NCBI GenBank assembly: GCA_030052745.1
Contig: JANBVO010000039.1
Location: forward strand, 1-64,000
Reading direction: 5' to 3'
DNA from: Pleurostoma richardsiae
Taxonomy: Eukaryota > Ascomycota > Sordariomycetes > Calosphaeriales > Pleurostomataceae
Length of the DNA stretch: 64,000 bases
A program made the position numbers and the translations under genes. Shown piece after piece: positions 33,677-44,338 of the stretch. The notes under the pieces were generated by a model. It made no database searches. It was not told the DNA's origin and was given only the letters and a program-made list of their open reading frames with translations. Positions within the stretch are counted from its first letter, which is position 1; every line of letters begins with the position of its first letter.

Positions 33677-35960
33677 GAGACGCTAGCCTCAACATCTCAA
33701 GTGCACGGGCAGGCTACTATTGACGCTGATGGAGTCCTCGCTCAAGACGTCGACGATGTTGTTGGTGACATGGAAACAAGGCCTCTGGTTGGAACGAAGA
33801 TCGTGTCCGCGGCTCGGAATGCCTCCCGTCACGCCAGCAAAGACCCGCCCAGGCCAGCCACGACTTCAGCTCGTACAGGAACCGCAATCCTGAGTCCGGC
33901 AGCTTCAAATAGTACTGCTGAGGAGAGTCCTGCATCACGGAGGCCTGATGACTCCTGGGTGGACTTAGCTGAAGAGGTAAGATCAACGTACTCGAAAGAG
34001 TCCTTCGCAGTTGGTACTCTCTTCTGACCTAGCTCCTATAGATACATAGTCTCCGTCGTGACATTGATACGGCTTCAGCTGCTGTAGAGGATGACAACGC
34101 ACAAGCACTGGGTTCTGGCCCGACAAGCTCAGTCGACGGTGGCTTGAGGATCTTAGGTCTAGGTGGTGGTGTCGAGAACCAGTCATCAATGCCAGGTCAT
34201 CCTGGCTTCGACAGGGCGGCCCTTTTCCGCGACAAAGCCACTGTGGGCAAGCTCTGCCAGGTGTTTCTCCAACAGGTTGACCCCGTCATCAAGATACTTC
34301 ACCGGCCAACCTTAACCAAATGGATGTTGCAGGGCAAGGGGTACCTAGAATATCCGGATGGTCACCGATCGGTTGAGTCCCTTGGAGCAGCAGTCTGCTA
34401 CTCTGCCGCTGTCAGCATGACAGAAAACCAGTGCCAGACAAAATTTAACACCAGCAAGTCCCTTATAACGACGAGCTGTCGGAGGGCATGCGAGTCTGCG
34501 CTTGAGCGGGCGGACTTGCTCTCCACGGATGACATAACTGTCCTTCAGGCATTCGTTTTATATCTCGTGAGTGTTCATCCCACACCTAAAGCTAGCAGAT
34601 GATGGAGATCTGACTCTAGGTCATCCCCACTCTTTAGGTTGCCAGAAGAGCAGAAGAGCGGAGCAGGGCCGTCTGGACCTTGATGGCAGTAGCAGTGAGG
34701 ATCGCAAAAGCCATTTGCTTCCACCCGGGCCGCGACGGGGGAATGGGACGGAGCAGTGACTTCTTCAATCAACAAATGCGGAAGCGGCTCTGGTTCACCG
34801 TCTGCGTGATGGACCTGCAGATATCCTTTGGCCAAGCATCGAAACCACTCACCGATCCCGACGAGACCGGAGCCTCCTTAACCTTACCAGGGCACCTGAA
34901 TGATCGCGACTTCGACCCCTTAACAGTCGACCAGGTCCCTGACAGGGAAGGACTCACAGACACAACTTTTGCACTCATCACATACCACGCACTAGCAAGC
35001 GGGCGCCTCATCAGCTCTGCTACACAACAGGAGAAAGACCCCGATGTCGCTACCTGCGGCAGGGCGACAAGCACAATCCCACTCTCCACAAAAAGCATCG
35101 ACCCAGCCCTGCAACTGCAGCAAGTGCGGAGATTCGAACAAGAGGTCTTTGGGCTCCTGCGCTTCTGTGATCCGGAGTCCTCACCCTACGCCTGGTTTAC
35201 CTGGCACAACGCTCAATGCTATGTGGCGGCGACACGTCTGTCGGCCCTGCGCCCGCTGCAGCCTGCACACGGGGCCGGTCACCACCCACCACCCACTACG
35301 CCCGGTGATAACACGGAGCTCCTGCGCCTGACTCTGACGGTCCTTGAGAAGGCGCAGCTGATGCATACGGACCCACGCGGCGAGGGATTCCGCTGGTGCG
35401 TCAACATCCCGTGGCATGCCCTGGTCATCGCCTTCGCTGAGTGCTACGTGTGCGCCGATGCGGCCCTCGTACGGCGCGCATGGCCGCTCGTCGAGGCATC
35501 GTACGAGCGCCACCAGGCTGCCATCACGCAATACAGCGGCTGGGTACTACAGAGCGCACTGGGAGGCTTGCTAAGCCGGACGCGGGAGAAGCTAGCACCT
35601 CTGTTGGGAGACAGACCTGTGCCGAGTCAAAGTCCCGGGAAGGCGAGAGTGCTCGACACACCAACGACGACGACAGCGGCAGTGCCGACTCCCAACTCTG
35701 ACTTAGTAGGCAGAACAGCTATTGCTCCGTGGACATCTATCACGCCTCAGCAGGTGTGGGAACCTTGTCCGGTGTCCTTGGAGGGCGAGATTGTCCTTGA
35801 TACTGAGATGCCGGCCGCCTGTCAGCCTCCTCCCGTGGATGTCTGGGATGAGTCCTGGAGGACATGGGAGGAGTTTGTCTCGGGAATTCCTGTCGATGAG
35901 TTCGGCAGTCCGAGCATGTTTCTGTATGAGACTAACCTCAGGGGCTACCAGGGCGGCTAA
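33383..35960 (+). CDS. Zn2Cys6 transcription factor 2, polyglutamine-containing
   Basis: Exons 33383-33976, 34042-34566 and 34638-35960 (introns of 65 and 71 bases, both phase 0) give 813 residues. The open frame extends further upstream but without an ATG, so 33383 is the start. Zinc-cluster cysteines are at 28, 31, 38, 44, 47 and 54. A run of 19 Gln (18 CAG plus one CAA) follows shortly after. The middle homology region contains [19 protein letters not shown] and [14 protein letters not shown]. Similarity to factor 1 runs through the whole regulatory region, and the first intron falls at the same place (LAEE before IHSLRRD; LTDE before LDQIRNE). The divergent DHA1 exporter is the obvious candidate target, by position only. 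Confidence 0.92.
33620..33676 (+). repeat. CAG trinucleotide run coding polyglutamine
   Basis: Eighteen uninterrupted CAG codons plus one CAA lie within exon 1 of Zn2Cys6 factor 2, directly after two separate Gln codons and a proline. Such pure runs usually vary in length between strains. Confidence 0.9.
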
Positions 35961-36977
35961 GCGGAGGCGGCTCTGAACGACATGAAGCTACCGCTGCTTA
36001 CTGCTTCCGATTCCCACCTTACCACCTTGTCATGGTAGGCATCCATGACGTCGACGGCAATTCCAACTTTCCGCAACTTGGATCAATCCACTGCGCAGAG
36101 CATGAGACAGTCTTGCGCAACGAGACGTATGTGGAAGACGCGATGAAGCAGGTACTGCGGAGGACTGTGGAAGATGAGCCTAGGCTCGATCTTGTAGCTG
36201 AACAGAAGCTTGCTAGATATACTGCTGTCGCGAAGCCCGGGGAGAGGCCGGGGGAATCCGGTCCATAAGAGGTTCGATTCGCCCTCGATGGTCTCAGTTC
36301 GGTGGGTTCCGCCATTTCCAAGTGGACTCCTTCAGCTCAAAGACGTTTACCAACGCAAGGAGAGACCGTACGCTTCAACTGACGCTAGCAAACTTAACAG
36401 TTGCAGAGAAGAGGGCTAGGTGGTCGCTGAAAGCTGCTCTGGCACTGCTCGAGCATAGGTTGGATGTCGATGGAGGATATAGGGTGTCACCTACCACTCC
36501 ACTCATGGGCTCCATAACTAAGTAGAAGGAATGAGACAGTCACAACTCAGTATATCTGGTAATCTGAGACTGGCAGGTACTGTTTGCCAGTAATCATGAT
36601 ACGTTCCTTAGGGGCTTTTGGAGGAGTATGAGGTGGAGGTATCAATAACCAGGAGGGGTACAACGTGGAACTGCTCCGGTCTACGAGCAATGCCGACTCT
36701 CGAATCTGTTATGCTGATATCTTCAGGCGGCGGAACCGACTGATCAGTGACATTACAGTGCCTTCTTTTACCATCAAGTGCTCTTCTCACATCATGCCAT
36801 AATCGTGGCTTGGGCAATATTCTCGATTGATCGGAAGCTAGACTATTTGAAGGAATAGGCCGATGAATCAGATCAGGTACGACGGCGGTCAACAACGTGA
36901 AGAAGTCCTAGCTAATTATCCACTTTCCTGAAGGGGGTAGTGTTAGGCCACGGTGCTGGGAAGATAGGTATCTCCCA
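35961..36977. other. Convergent intergenic region (1.0 kb)
   Basis: Between factor 2 (+) and the aldolase (-). Frames of 70-100 codons around 36020-36420 on both strands show no family resemblance. It may hold a gene remnant, but I cannot support one. Confidence 0.35.
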
Positions 36978-37916
36978 TCACTTCTTCGCTTCTTTCTTAA
37001 GCTCCTTTGTCGGATAATCCACAGCATTAAGCTGCGCCATATCCTTGCGCATCCCCATAGCCAGCAGACCGATGTCGTAGTTTCCCACGATATATCTGGC
37101 ACCAAGACACTGGATTGCATTATCGCAAATATCGGGTCGAGTGTACAAGCCAGTGATGCCGAAGATCTTGCCGCAGTCACTCGCAGCCATCGCCACCGCC
37201 ATCAACGCATCGGCAAAGCGCTTGTGATCCCAGTCTCCCAAGACGCCAAGCTCGAGCGACAGGTCAGTGGCGCTGACCATCAAGGCGTCGACACCGTCCA
37301 TTCGGGCGATGGCGTTAACATTGTCGAGACATTCGAGTGTCTCGACCAAGATTATAACGACCGATCCGGACTGGTCCAGCTGTTCCACCATATCTTTTGG
37401 TCCCACGTGCTGGGACTCAAAGTGCGGCATGATCGAGGTGTGAGAGCGGTTGCCTCTCGGAGGGAACTTGGTGGCCATGATGGCTTCTTCGGCCTCCTCT
37501 TCAGAGATCTATCAGCATGTTTCCTCCCGGAGAGATACAGCGCTTGAATATGTGGCCAAACATACCGACCGTGTTGATTTTCGGGAAGGCGATTCCCATG
37601 GCGCCGCCGTCGAGGATGCGCTGAACGTATCCGCTGCCGCACTGGGTCGGCACGCGCACAAACGGCGTTATGCCCGCCAAGAGGGAAGCAGAGCAAAGAG
37701 AACCGGCGTCACTGACTGAGATGGTGGAGTGCTGAAGATCGAGGAAGATTGTATCGTAGCCGGCGGTCTTGGCTAGGGCAACGATGTCGTGGCTGGCAAC
37801 AAGCTTAATGCCGAAGCCCTAGGAACTTGTCAGTCGAGAGCCAGCGCGTAGGCAGAGGCGCTTACGGTGGTGAGACGGCCGTCGTCAAAATTGGAGTACA
37901 GCTTGTTCTCAAACAT
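36978..37916 (-). CDS. HpcH/HpaI family aldolase (class II, pyruvate-type)
   Basis: Metal-dependent retro-aldolase that splits 2-keto-3-deoxy acids or similar into pyruvate and an aldehyde. Exons 37916-37866, 37818-37566 and 37498-36978 (introns of 47 and 67 bases) give 274 residues, the family length. The likely catalytic His is His47 (DLQHS), the substrate Arg is Arg72 (FVRVP), and metal ligands lie in ILVET and SATDLSLELG. I placed the last acceptor at an unusual AAG because it restores the conserved INTVEEAEEAI; a nearby TAG acceptor with donor GTCGGT would also stay in frame. The family includes fungal L-2-keto-3-deoxyrhamnonate aldolase (LRA4) and bacterial 4-hydroxy-2-oxovalerate-type enzymes; the exact substrate is open. 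Confidence 0.9.
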
Positions 37917-39195
37917 GGTAGACGATGTCGAGGAAGTTATAGTGTGGTGGGCGTGGTGTCGCGTTGAAGAGGAGGAGAGTGATGCGCAAGCACAGTGGAC
38001 GCAAGTGAGGAAGTGAGGAAGTTATTGGACCAGCGAAAATTCAGTGGTGTGGGTGAGGAAAGTGCTGTTCGGCGCCTTCTCTGCCCGACTACCAGCTTAA
38101 GTACCGCTTGCAGGTGACCTGGCCTCGTGGACACTGCTGTGATCTCGTTTGCGCTCCTTTGTTTTGTTGACCCGTCGATGTTGCGCGACCGAAGACTGGT
38201 TGGAAGGTGTTGTTGAAGGGTGGCTTTAGTAGGCAGGTAGGCATCTGCTCGATCAAGGAAAGGAAAGGCAAGGCAGGCATTCACTGAGAGAAGGTCCTGC
38301 TTCCAATTAGGGTTGGTACCTAAGGAAGGTACCTGACTTATGTCACCAGGTGATTTGAGGGTGACACGCCGATGAACGCTCATCTGGACCGAGTATTTCT
38401 CATTGACAACCTGATAGCACAGAGCAGTCGATAAAACAGTCGCAAGACATACGGCACGATCAAGGGCAACGGCTCACAGCTCGAGTTTATAGTAACTATA
38501 GACTACTAGGACGAGCACGACCGATATTGTCATACACCCTCAACATGAGTGTTAGCCGACTCAGGTACTCTTAAAAGATCTCCTGCCTTCTTGACAATAC
38601 CGGCAATCTAGCCGGCAATAAGTTACATTCCTCAACATCCTTAAGTTTGAATGTCACCTAATCAGGTTGTATAACGCCCATTCTATACTCACAACTTGAT
38701 ATGTTTATTTTCATTACCTCACCATCATGATAAGATTCATTGCCAATGGACTGGGATAAAAACTTATATCAAAGCGCACAAGGCTACCAATACGGGGTTA
38801 ACAACAAGTCGCCGACACTTGAATCAGTTAACAAAGACCACATGTAGTGCAAGTTATAGGTTCAGCGCAATGTTTTAATCTACCTAGTTAGGTCTGTGAC
38901 AATTAAGAGTCGGTGGCCCCTTTTCTCCTTGTTAACTCTGACACAGCTGGATATCACTCGTTCTCGCCAGTCCCCAACCTCTGGCAACCATTGCGATATA
39001 AAACTCTCTCTCACATCCTCACAAGTCCCCGACAACCAAAGTAATAGTACAACAATCCTTCACACAATATACCTTGCACATTTGGCTAAGCTGAGCCGCT
39101 AAGCCATGTGCAACCATCCTCAAGAATTTCTCAGCCAGACTAAGCCGCCACCAGGTCGCCCAAAGCATGATAGGACCGGCGCCCGCACAATACAA
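37917..39195. other. Intergenic stretch (1.3 kb), partly AT-rich
   Basis: The aldolase promoter occupies the left part. Around 38500-38900 the sequence is AT-rich with frequent TATA/TTAA steps, unlike most of the window, and might be decayed repeat DNA. No coding sequence is supported. Confidence 0.4.
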
Positions 39196-41340
39196 TCACG
39201 CAACCTCAAACGTGTGTTCACCCCAACCATACAATCTCATCAACCGCCGCGCAAAGATGGGAATCAAGTATCCCTCAATCCGCGACTTGTGCGGCCGGTG
39301 GATTGTGAATGACTTCTTCACGCCCATGTCGCTGGGAGGGAAAAAGGTAAAGGCCGAGCCGCTTGTGGGAACCACCGAGAACCCTAGCTCTGCCATGGCG
39401 GACTCAAAGGCCACCCAGTTGACCGAGCCGCGCGACTCCGACTTTTTGAAGAGGGTAGAGAAAGCCTCGGCCGAGGAGGAAGACACCTTGAAGGTCTGCG
39501 CCGGCGGAGTGCCCTCCTCTGCAGCGGCCGGCTCCTTGCGAGGCGTGATCTCGTAGACGGACGAGTGCGATGGGCGGGTCTTCTCCTTCTGGCGCCGCTG
39601 CTCAACTCGCTTCTCGGGCGTCTCTGGAGCCGATTCTTTAATTGGTTGCCAGTCGGTCTTGGCGTCCTGGATCTTGGCCTTCAGCTGCTCGAGGTGGCTC
39701 TGCAGGTCAGAGAAGCTGTCGTCGACTAGATCCTGATACAGAAATCCCATCTTGGTGCCAGCCATATCGGTAACGGACTGGTCGAGCTTATTGAGGGTCT
39801 CCTCGGCCATACCTGGCTGCAAGAGCTGGGTAACTGGGGCGGCAAACTCGCGGAGATCGACTTGCTTCTTCAGCTGGTTCAGCTCGACGTCCAGCTCGTG
39901 GAATCGAGAGACAAACGCCTGCCCTTTCTTGCGCGAGAGCGTGGGCATGGAGATGACCGGAGACAAGTCGTGGATGAATCCGACGATGACAGCGAGGTCA
40001 CATAGTGCATCGGCCTCCCTCTCCTCCAGCATTTCGCGCTTCTCCGGGTGAGCCTCTTGAAGATCTATGAGCATCTTCATCCAGTCGACGGCCTTGGAGG
40101 CGGTTGTCTCGGTCTGGCAGAGACGCAACATGTAGTGGAGTTGGGGATTCGATCTGGTGTGCGCCTCCGGCTTGCCCTTCATCGTTACGTGGGCAACGCC
40201 CGCTCTGTTGTTCGTGTAGGAGATCCGCTTGAAGCACTTGGAACCGAAACCAGTCTGCACATGGCGCTTGAAGAGGGCCTGCTCACGGACGTACTCGAGA
40301 TGGCAGATGTTGGAAATCTCTTGGAGTACTACGACTCGGCAGACCTTGTCGGTGTCCGAGCTCTCGAGGAGCTCGAGGAGACAGGTGATGTAGTTCCAGA
40401 CCGCAGCGCCCTGGATGGCTCCGTGGACTGCCTCGAAGACAGCGCCGCTGATGGACTTGTCTGTGTGGGCGGGGAAGCGACGTCCCTTCTCGTCGATGAC
40501 AAACTCTGGCTGGCTGTGCAGCCAGCTGTTGACGGCGTGTGCAAGCACAACAGGCTCCGTGGAGAGCAGAGCCAAGTGTTCCTCCAGAGCGGCTCTCTGG
40601 TCGCGGGCGCTGGTGAGCAGGTCAGGAACGGAAAGCTTCGTCGGAGGTGCCTGGATGGTAATTCGGGTGAGAGCGGCTGATATCTCTTCCTCAGATTTCT
40701 TGGGTCGTTCTGGCTGGGGGTTGGCTTTTGAGTCTTCTTCTAGGATGCGGCCAACAATCGAATTGAGGTTCTTCAAGAAGACGAACTGCCTGTGAAGAAT
40801 CAAGATCGAGGGTTGGCGGGGGATGTGGTAGCCATCTCGGGGTGGCCCTATGACAATAGCCACGAGATGTTGTTCCTGAATCTGGTTGATGGTGAACGTG
40901 AACGGATCTCCGTATCTGCCGTCGTCATGGAACCTGCAGAAATCCTTCTCAATATCGTTTATGTCGAAACCTCGCGTCTCTAGCACGAAATCACGATCTC
41001 CCCGACTACCGTCGACACCGGCGATGAATTGCTTGGAGAGGGACTGAGTCGCGCGGTGCTTTAGAATGCGCAAGAGGAGATCAGATTCGGGCTTTGTAAG
41101 GTCGCGGAGATTCCACTCGGGCGAGACTCTAAAGACGTTTCCCATGGATGTGTCCTGCGTGTTCTTCAGCACGCGGCCGTCGTCGGCGGCAGCCTTGATG
41201 CATCTCATTCGTTGAGCCTTGCCGAACGACCGCCACAGCTCCTCGATCTTGGGGCCATGCAGTCTGTATTTCTGGACGAGATCGCCGTGGAGCTCCCTCA
41301 CCATATTAGACTTCGACCATTCGTCCGCCATTTTGACCAT
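39196..41340 (-). CDS. Conserved fungal protein of unknown function (Ipa-like)
   Basis: Single-exon frame of 714 residues; Met4 (41331) is an equally good start. I recognise it as a member of a large Pezizomycotina family often labelled ipa protein, with no known reaction. The N-terminus (MVRELHGDLVQKYRLHG, then IEELWRSFGKAQR) and the region ISNICHLEYVREQALFKRHV are family-typical. A charged, probably coiled-coil region spans about 495-575. The disordered linker after 575 leads to a compact C-terminal domain (about 620-714) with WVAFESAMAELGF, a GS-turn and strand, then HRPHKSRIEGY and RLYGWGEHTF. That pattern recalls the dsRBD-like fold of HicA-type RNA-binding proteins. The resemblance is pattern-based and I claim no activity. 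Confidence 0.8.
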   Translation of the reverse strand: MVKMADEWSKSNMVRELHGDLVQKYRLHGPKIEELWRSFGKAQRMRCIKAAADDGRVLKNTQDTSMGNVFRVSPEWNLRDLTKPESDLLLRILKHRATQSLSKQFIAGVDGSRGDRDFVLETRGFDINDIEKDFCRFHDDGRYGDPFTFTINQIQEQHLVAIVIGPPRDGYHIPRQPSILILHRQFVFLKNLNSIVGRILEEDSKANPQPERPKKSEEEISAALTRITIQAPPTKLSVPDLLTSARDQRAALEEHLALLSTEPVVLAHAVNSWLHSQPEFVIDEKGRRFPAHTDKSISGAVFEAVHGAIQGAAVWNYITCLLELLESSDTDKVCRVVVLQEISNICHLEYVREQALFKRHVQTGFGSKCFKRISYTNNRAGVAHVTMKGKPEAHTRSNPQLHYMLRLCQTETTASKAVDWMKMLIDLQEAHPEKREMLEEREADALCDLAVIVGFIHDLSPVISMPTLSRKKGQAFVSRFHELDVELNQLKKQVDLREFAAPVTQLLQPGMAEETLNKLDQSVTDMAGTKMGFLYQDLVDDSFSDLQSHLEQLKAKIQDAKTDWQPIKESAPETPEKRVEQRRQKEKTRPSHSSVYEITPRKEPAAAEEGTPPAQTFKVSSSSAEAFSTLFKKSESRGSVNWVAFESAMAELGFSVVPTSGSAFTFFPPSDMGVKKSFTIHRPHKSRIEGYLIPIFARRLMRLYGWGEHTFEVA

Positions 41341-41976
41341 TCAAGTCTATGATAGTGCGGCGTGGACCTCTTGGTGGTCTATGTGACCGTGGTAGTTGCT
41401 TGACACTATGCGGCTCTTGGCAGACGGGAGCTCGCGTGTCCAGGTATCAAAACCGTGATCCACCGACGACGAAAATCAGAGGAAGGTTGCTTAGCTGAGG
41501 TCGGCCAGTGGTAGAGGGAGACGCAGATTGATCGGAGATGAAGTGAAGGCTGGATGTGAGGTGTAAACTGAGTATAACGCAAGGTTGTTACGTGAATAAG
41601 TGCCCTGCCTGGAGAATGTATGAAGAGCTTTACTTCTCGGTAACTCACTCCGGCTGGCAAGGCAGAGAAAGATAGGTACGTAACTGCTGCAAAAACAACT
41701 GACAACCACAGGCAGCCCACTAGCGTGCTTGTTGACGCCGGCGTTGCTGCGGGATGGAACGCGAGGACGTAAGTGGAAGATAGAGGCAACAACTTCGAAG
41801 CACGTGTTCTCTCGGGAAGTGAATGGACGTTGGAAAGCGTCATTATAACTAAGTTACCTAGCTGCCATCCTAGACAACTCTACCCATGGTATCATCGCGG
41901 ATCGTAACACACATGCTCCTTATCCCAACTTTTCCCATAGTACAATTCAACAGTTTCCTCTCCCCTTCGTCTTCCT
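41341..41976. other. Intergenic stretch (0.6 kb)
   Basis: Contains the promoter of the Ipa-like gene and the 3' end of the OPT gene. No supported gene is present; the 145-codon minus-strand frame at 41406-41843 has no family features. Confidence 0.4.
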
Positions 41977-44338
41977 CTAGCACGACAGCGCGGGACATCC
42001 CGCCATCGTGCCGTACTTGTCGCCGCCAACACCAGCGATGGTGAGGATGGCGCCGACGAAACCGCCCAGACCCTCGCCGGCGATGGCACCGGCAGCGACA
42101 GCGTAGCCGTAGATGTCCCAGTTCTTGGGCCACCACTTCTTCCAGATGGCTGCGATGATGGCACCGCACAGCGCAGCGTTGGTGAAGACGGGCAGGGGAA
42201 TGACGAAGGACAGAGCAATGGCACCCCAGTTGGGCAGGTAGCCGCGCCACTTCTCACGGGGACCGGTGAGGTAGAAGTGGCGGACGAAGACCTGGATGAC
42301 GGAGACGATACCCATGACGATGGCGAAGATGCCGGACGACCAGGGGATCTTGACCTTGGGGTCGGTGACGGCCTGAGCGACGGCCTTCCAGGCAGACACG
42401 GAGGGCGCCGCGAAGGCACAGTGGCCGTCATCGGTGGGGTGAATGATGCAGGGGTAGGCGGTCGTGAAGAGGACGAACAGGCCGGGAGCGAGCCAGACAG
42501 CGGCGAATGTGCCAATAGCCTGAGCAATCCACTGCTTGACTGGTGGCGTTCCCAGTAGGAAGCCGGTCCTGAAGTCTCCGGTAAGGGCGGTCGCGACATC
42601 AGCGCCACCCGATGCTAGGCCACCAGCAATGAGGTTGATGGTCTGGGCCTTGGCCATGGGGTAGTGGGCGCCTGTGGTGGCGCCTCCGATGACAAGCTGC
42701 GAGGCCTTGGACGCGGCGGTCAGAGGGGTCTGGTCGGTGACAGCACCGATCTGGATGGCCAGGAAAGAAAAGAGGAAGGCTAGGATGCAGGCCAGGATGG
42801 TGTATCCGGGGTTCATCTCCCACTGGAAGTGGAAGATAAGGATGGCAACGACGATGGTGGCAATCAGACCGGTTATCCAGATCCAGTTGGGAACCTGGTC
42901 CTCCGGCTTGGCCGGGTCCTCGACGATGTCCTTGTTGTCGTCGATCTTGCCGTGCCTGGTGAAGAAGGCGGAGCTCTTCCCGCGGGCAGCGAGCATGTTG
43001 TTGATACCGATACAGGACTGGTGCCAGACGGCCTTGAAGCCGATCCAGATGACCTTGTACTGGACCACCAGCTCAGCCATGGAGCAGCACACCATGATCA
43101 TGACGCCGGGCCACAGGAGCCAGTATCGCGGGGACGGTGTCACCTCGCCGAGGTGGCTCAGCGAGTAGAAGCTGTAGTAGTCCTTCCACTTTGGATCGTC
43201 AGACTCCGAGAGGCCGATGCACTCTCCGTAATGAATCAGAAGCGGGCCGATGAAACCCCAGGCGAGGAACGAGCCAGCAAACATGGACAGGGCGCTGTTG
43301 AGACCGATCAACATGCCGGAGCCAATGAAGGCAGGTGTCAGCTCGAAGTACCAGCCCCAAGATTCGATGTTCAGGGCCCAGCTCTCTGCAGCAATCGTCA
43401 GCAAGCCTGAATCATCGACGCCGCACTTCCTCCCAAGGCAAAAGACTCACTGTAGTGGGACCAGATATGGATCCAAGTAAAGAAGTGCCAGTCGTACAGG
43501 ATGCCGACAGCGTAGTAAGAGCCGATGCGTTGTAGGATAGCGGCGGCAAAGGTGATGCCAAGGGCCTTGAGCTTCTTCATGGCCTCGAGGTTTCCAGTGG
43601 CGCCGGCGTGCATCGACCGGATTGTCATCGCCGTAGCAGTCGGCGTGGGGAACATCATCTTGAGCTCGCGGGCGACTTGGATGATGAAGAACTTCCGCAG
43701 GGGAGTGACGAAGAATAGGCCGAAGAAGGAGCAGACTAGCGTCAGAGTGAAGATGCGGCCAATGTCATCCTTGGGGTTCTCGCTCAGAAGGTTGAGCTGG
43801 TACATCGCAGGGAGACCAGCGACGAAGATGCCTGCCATACCACCGGCACCAGTGGCAGCAGCCTGGACGATGCTGTTCTCCTGGGGGCCGAAATCACCGA
43901 CGAGAAACGGGAGGCCGCTCTTGGAGATGATCTTGATGACACCGTAACCGAAGATGGCACCAAACATGGAAGCTAGGAACGTGAAGCCGGTCTTCAAGCC
44001 TGCAGCATTTGTCAGCTGGTGTTACCCGGATCGAAGCAGCAAGTCTGTGACTCACCAAGGTACAGATTGGACGCGTTGACAAGGCATCCGAGGACGATAC
44101 CAGTAGCAATGGCACGGAAGGTAAGAATGTTCTCCTCAGGAGCCAAACCAGCCTCCATGGGCAACGGGCGGTACAGGTCGAGCTCCTCTTCTTCCTCGGA
44201 GATCTCGACATTGACCTCGTCCTTGATCTCGCCCAGTCCCTCAATGGGCGGGTTGCTCTCTGCGAAGCCCTCAAGGGGTGGGTTGGTCTTCTCGCTGAGA
44301 ATCGCCATGGTGACTGTGATGGGCTGTTTGCCGGTCAT
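41977..44338 (-). CDS. OPT superfamily oligopeptide / metal-chelate transporter
   Basis: Proton-coupled uptake of small peptides or metal-chelate compounds (PF03169). Exons 44338-44056, 43999-43451 and 43385-41977 (introns of 56 and 65 bases) give 746 residues. The acidic cytosolic N-terminus (about 30-60, [13 protein letters not shown]) precedes about 14-16 hydrophobic segments. Family marks are [13 protein letters not shown] at the first junction, [18 protein letters not shown] at the second, and NPGYTIL, the OPT NPG motif. It is closer in style to the YSL-like branch than to the yeast Opt1 branch. Met11 (44308) is an alternative start. Confidence 0.92.

Noticed and set aside
36019-36419. 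Possible gene remnant with frames on both strands
   Set aside because: Neither frame carries a known motif, and no splice sites connect them to neighbours.
41892-42608. 238-codon frame overlapping the OPT gene in another frame
   Set aside because: It is Ser/Pro/Arg-rich shadow reading of a hydrophobic transporter sequence, which has full OPT motifs in the true frame.
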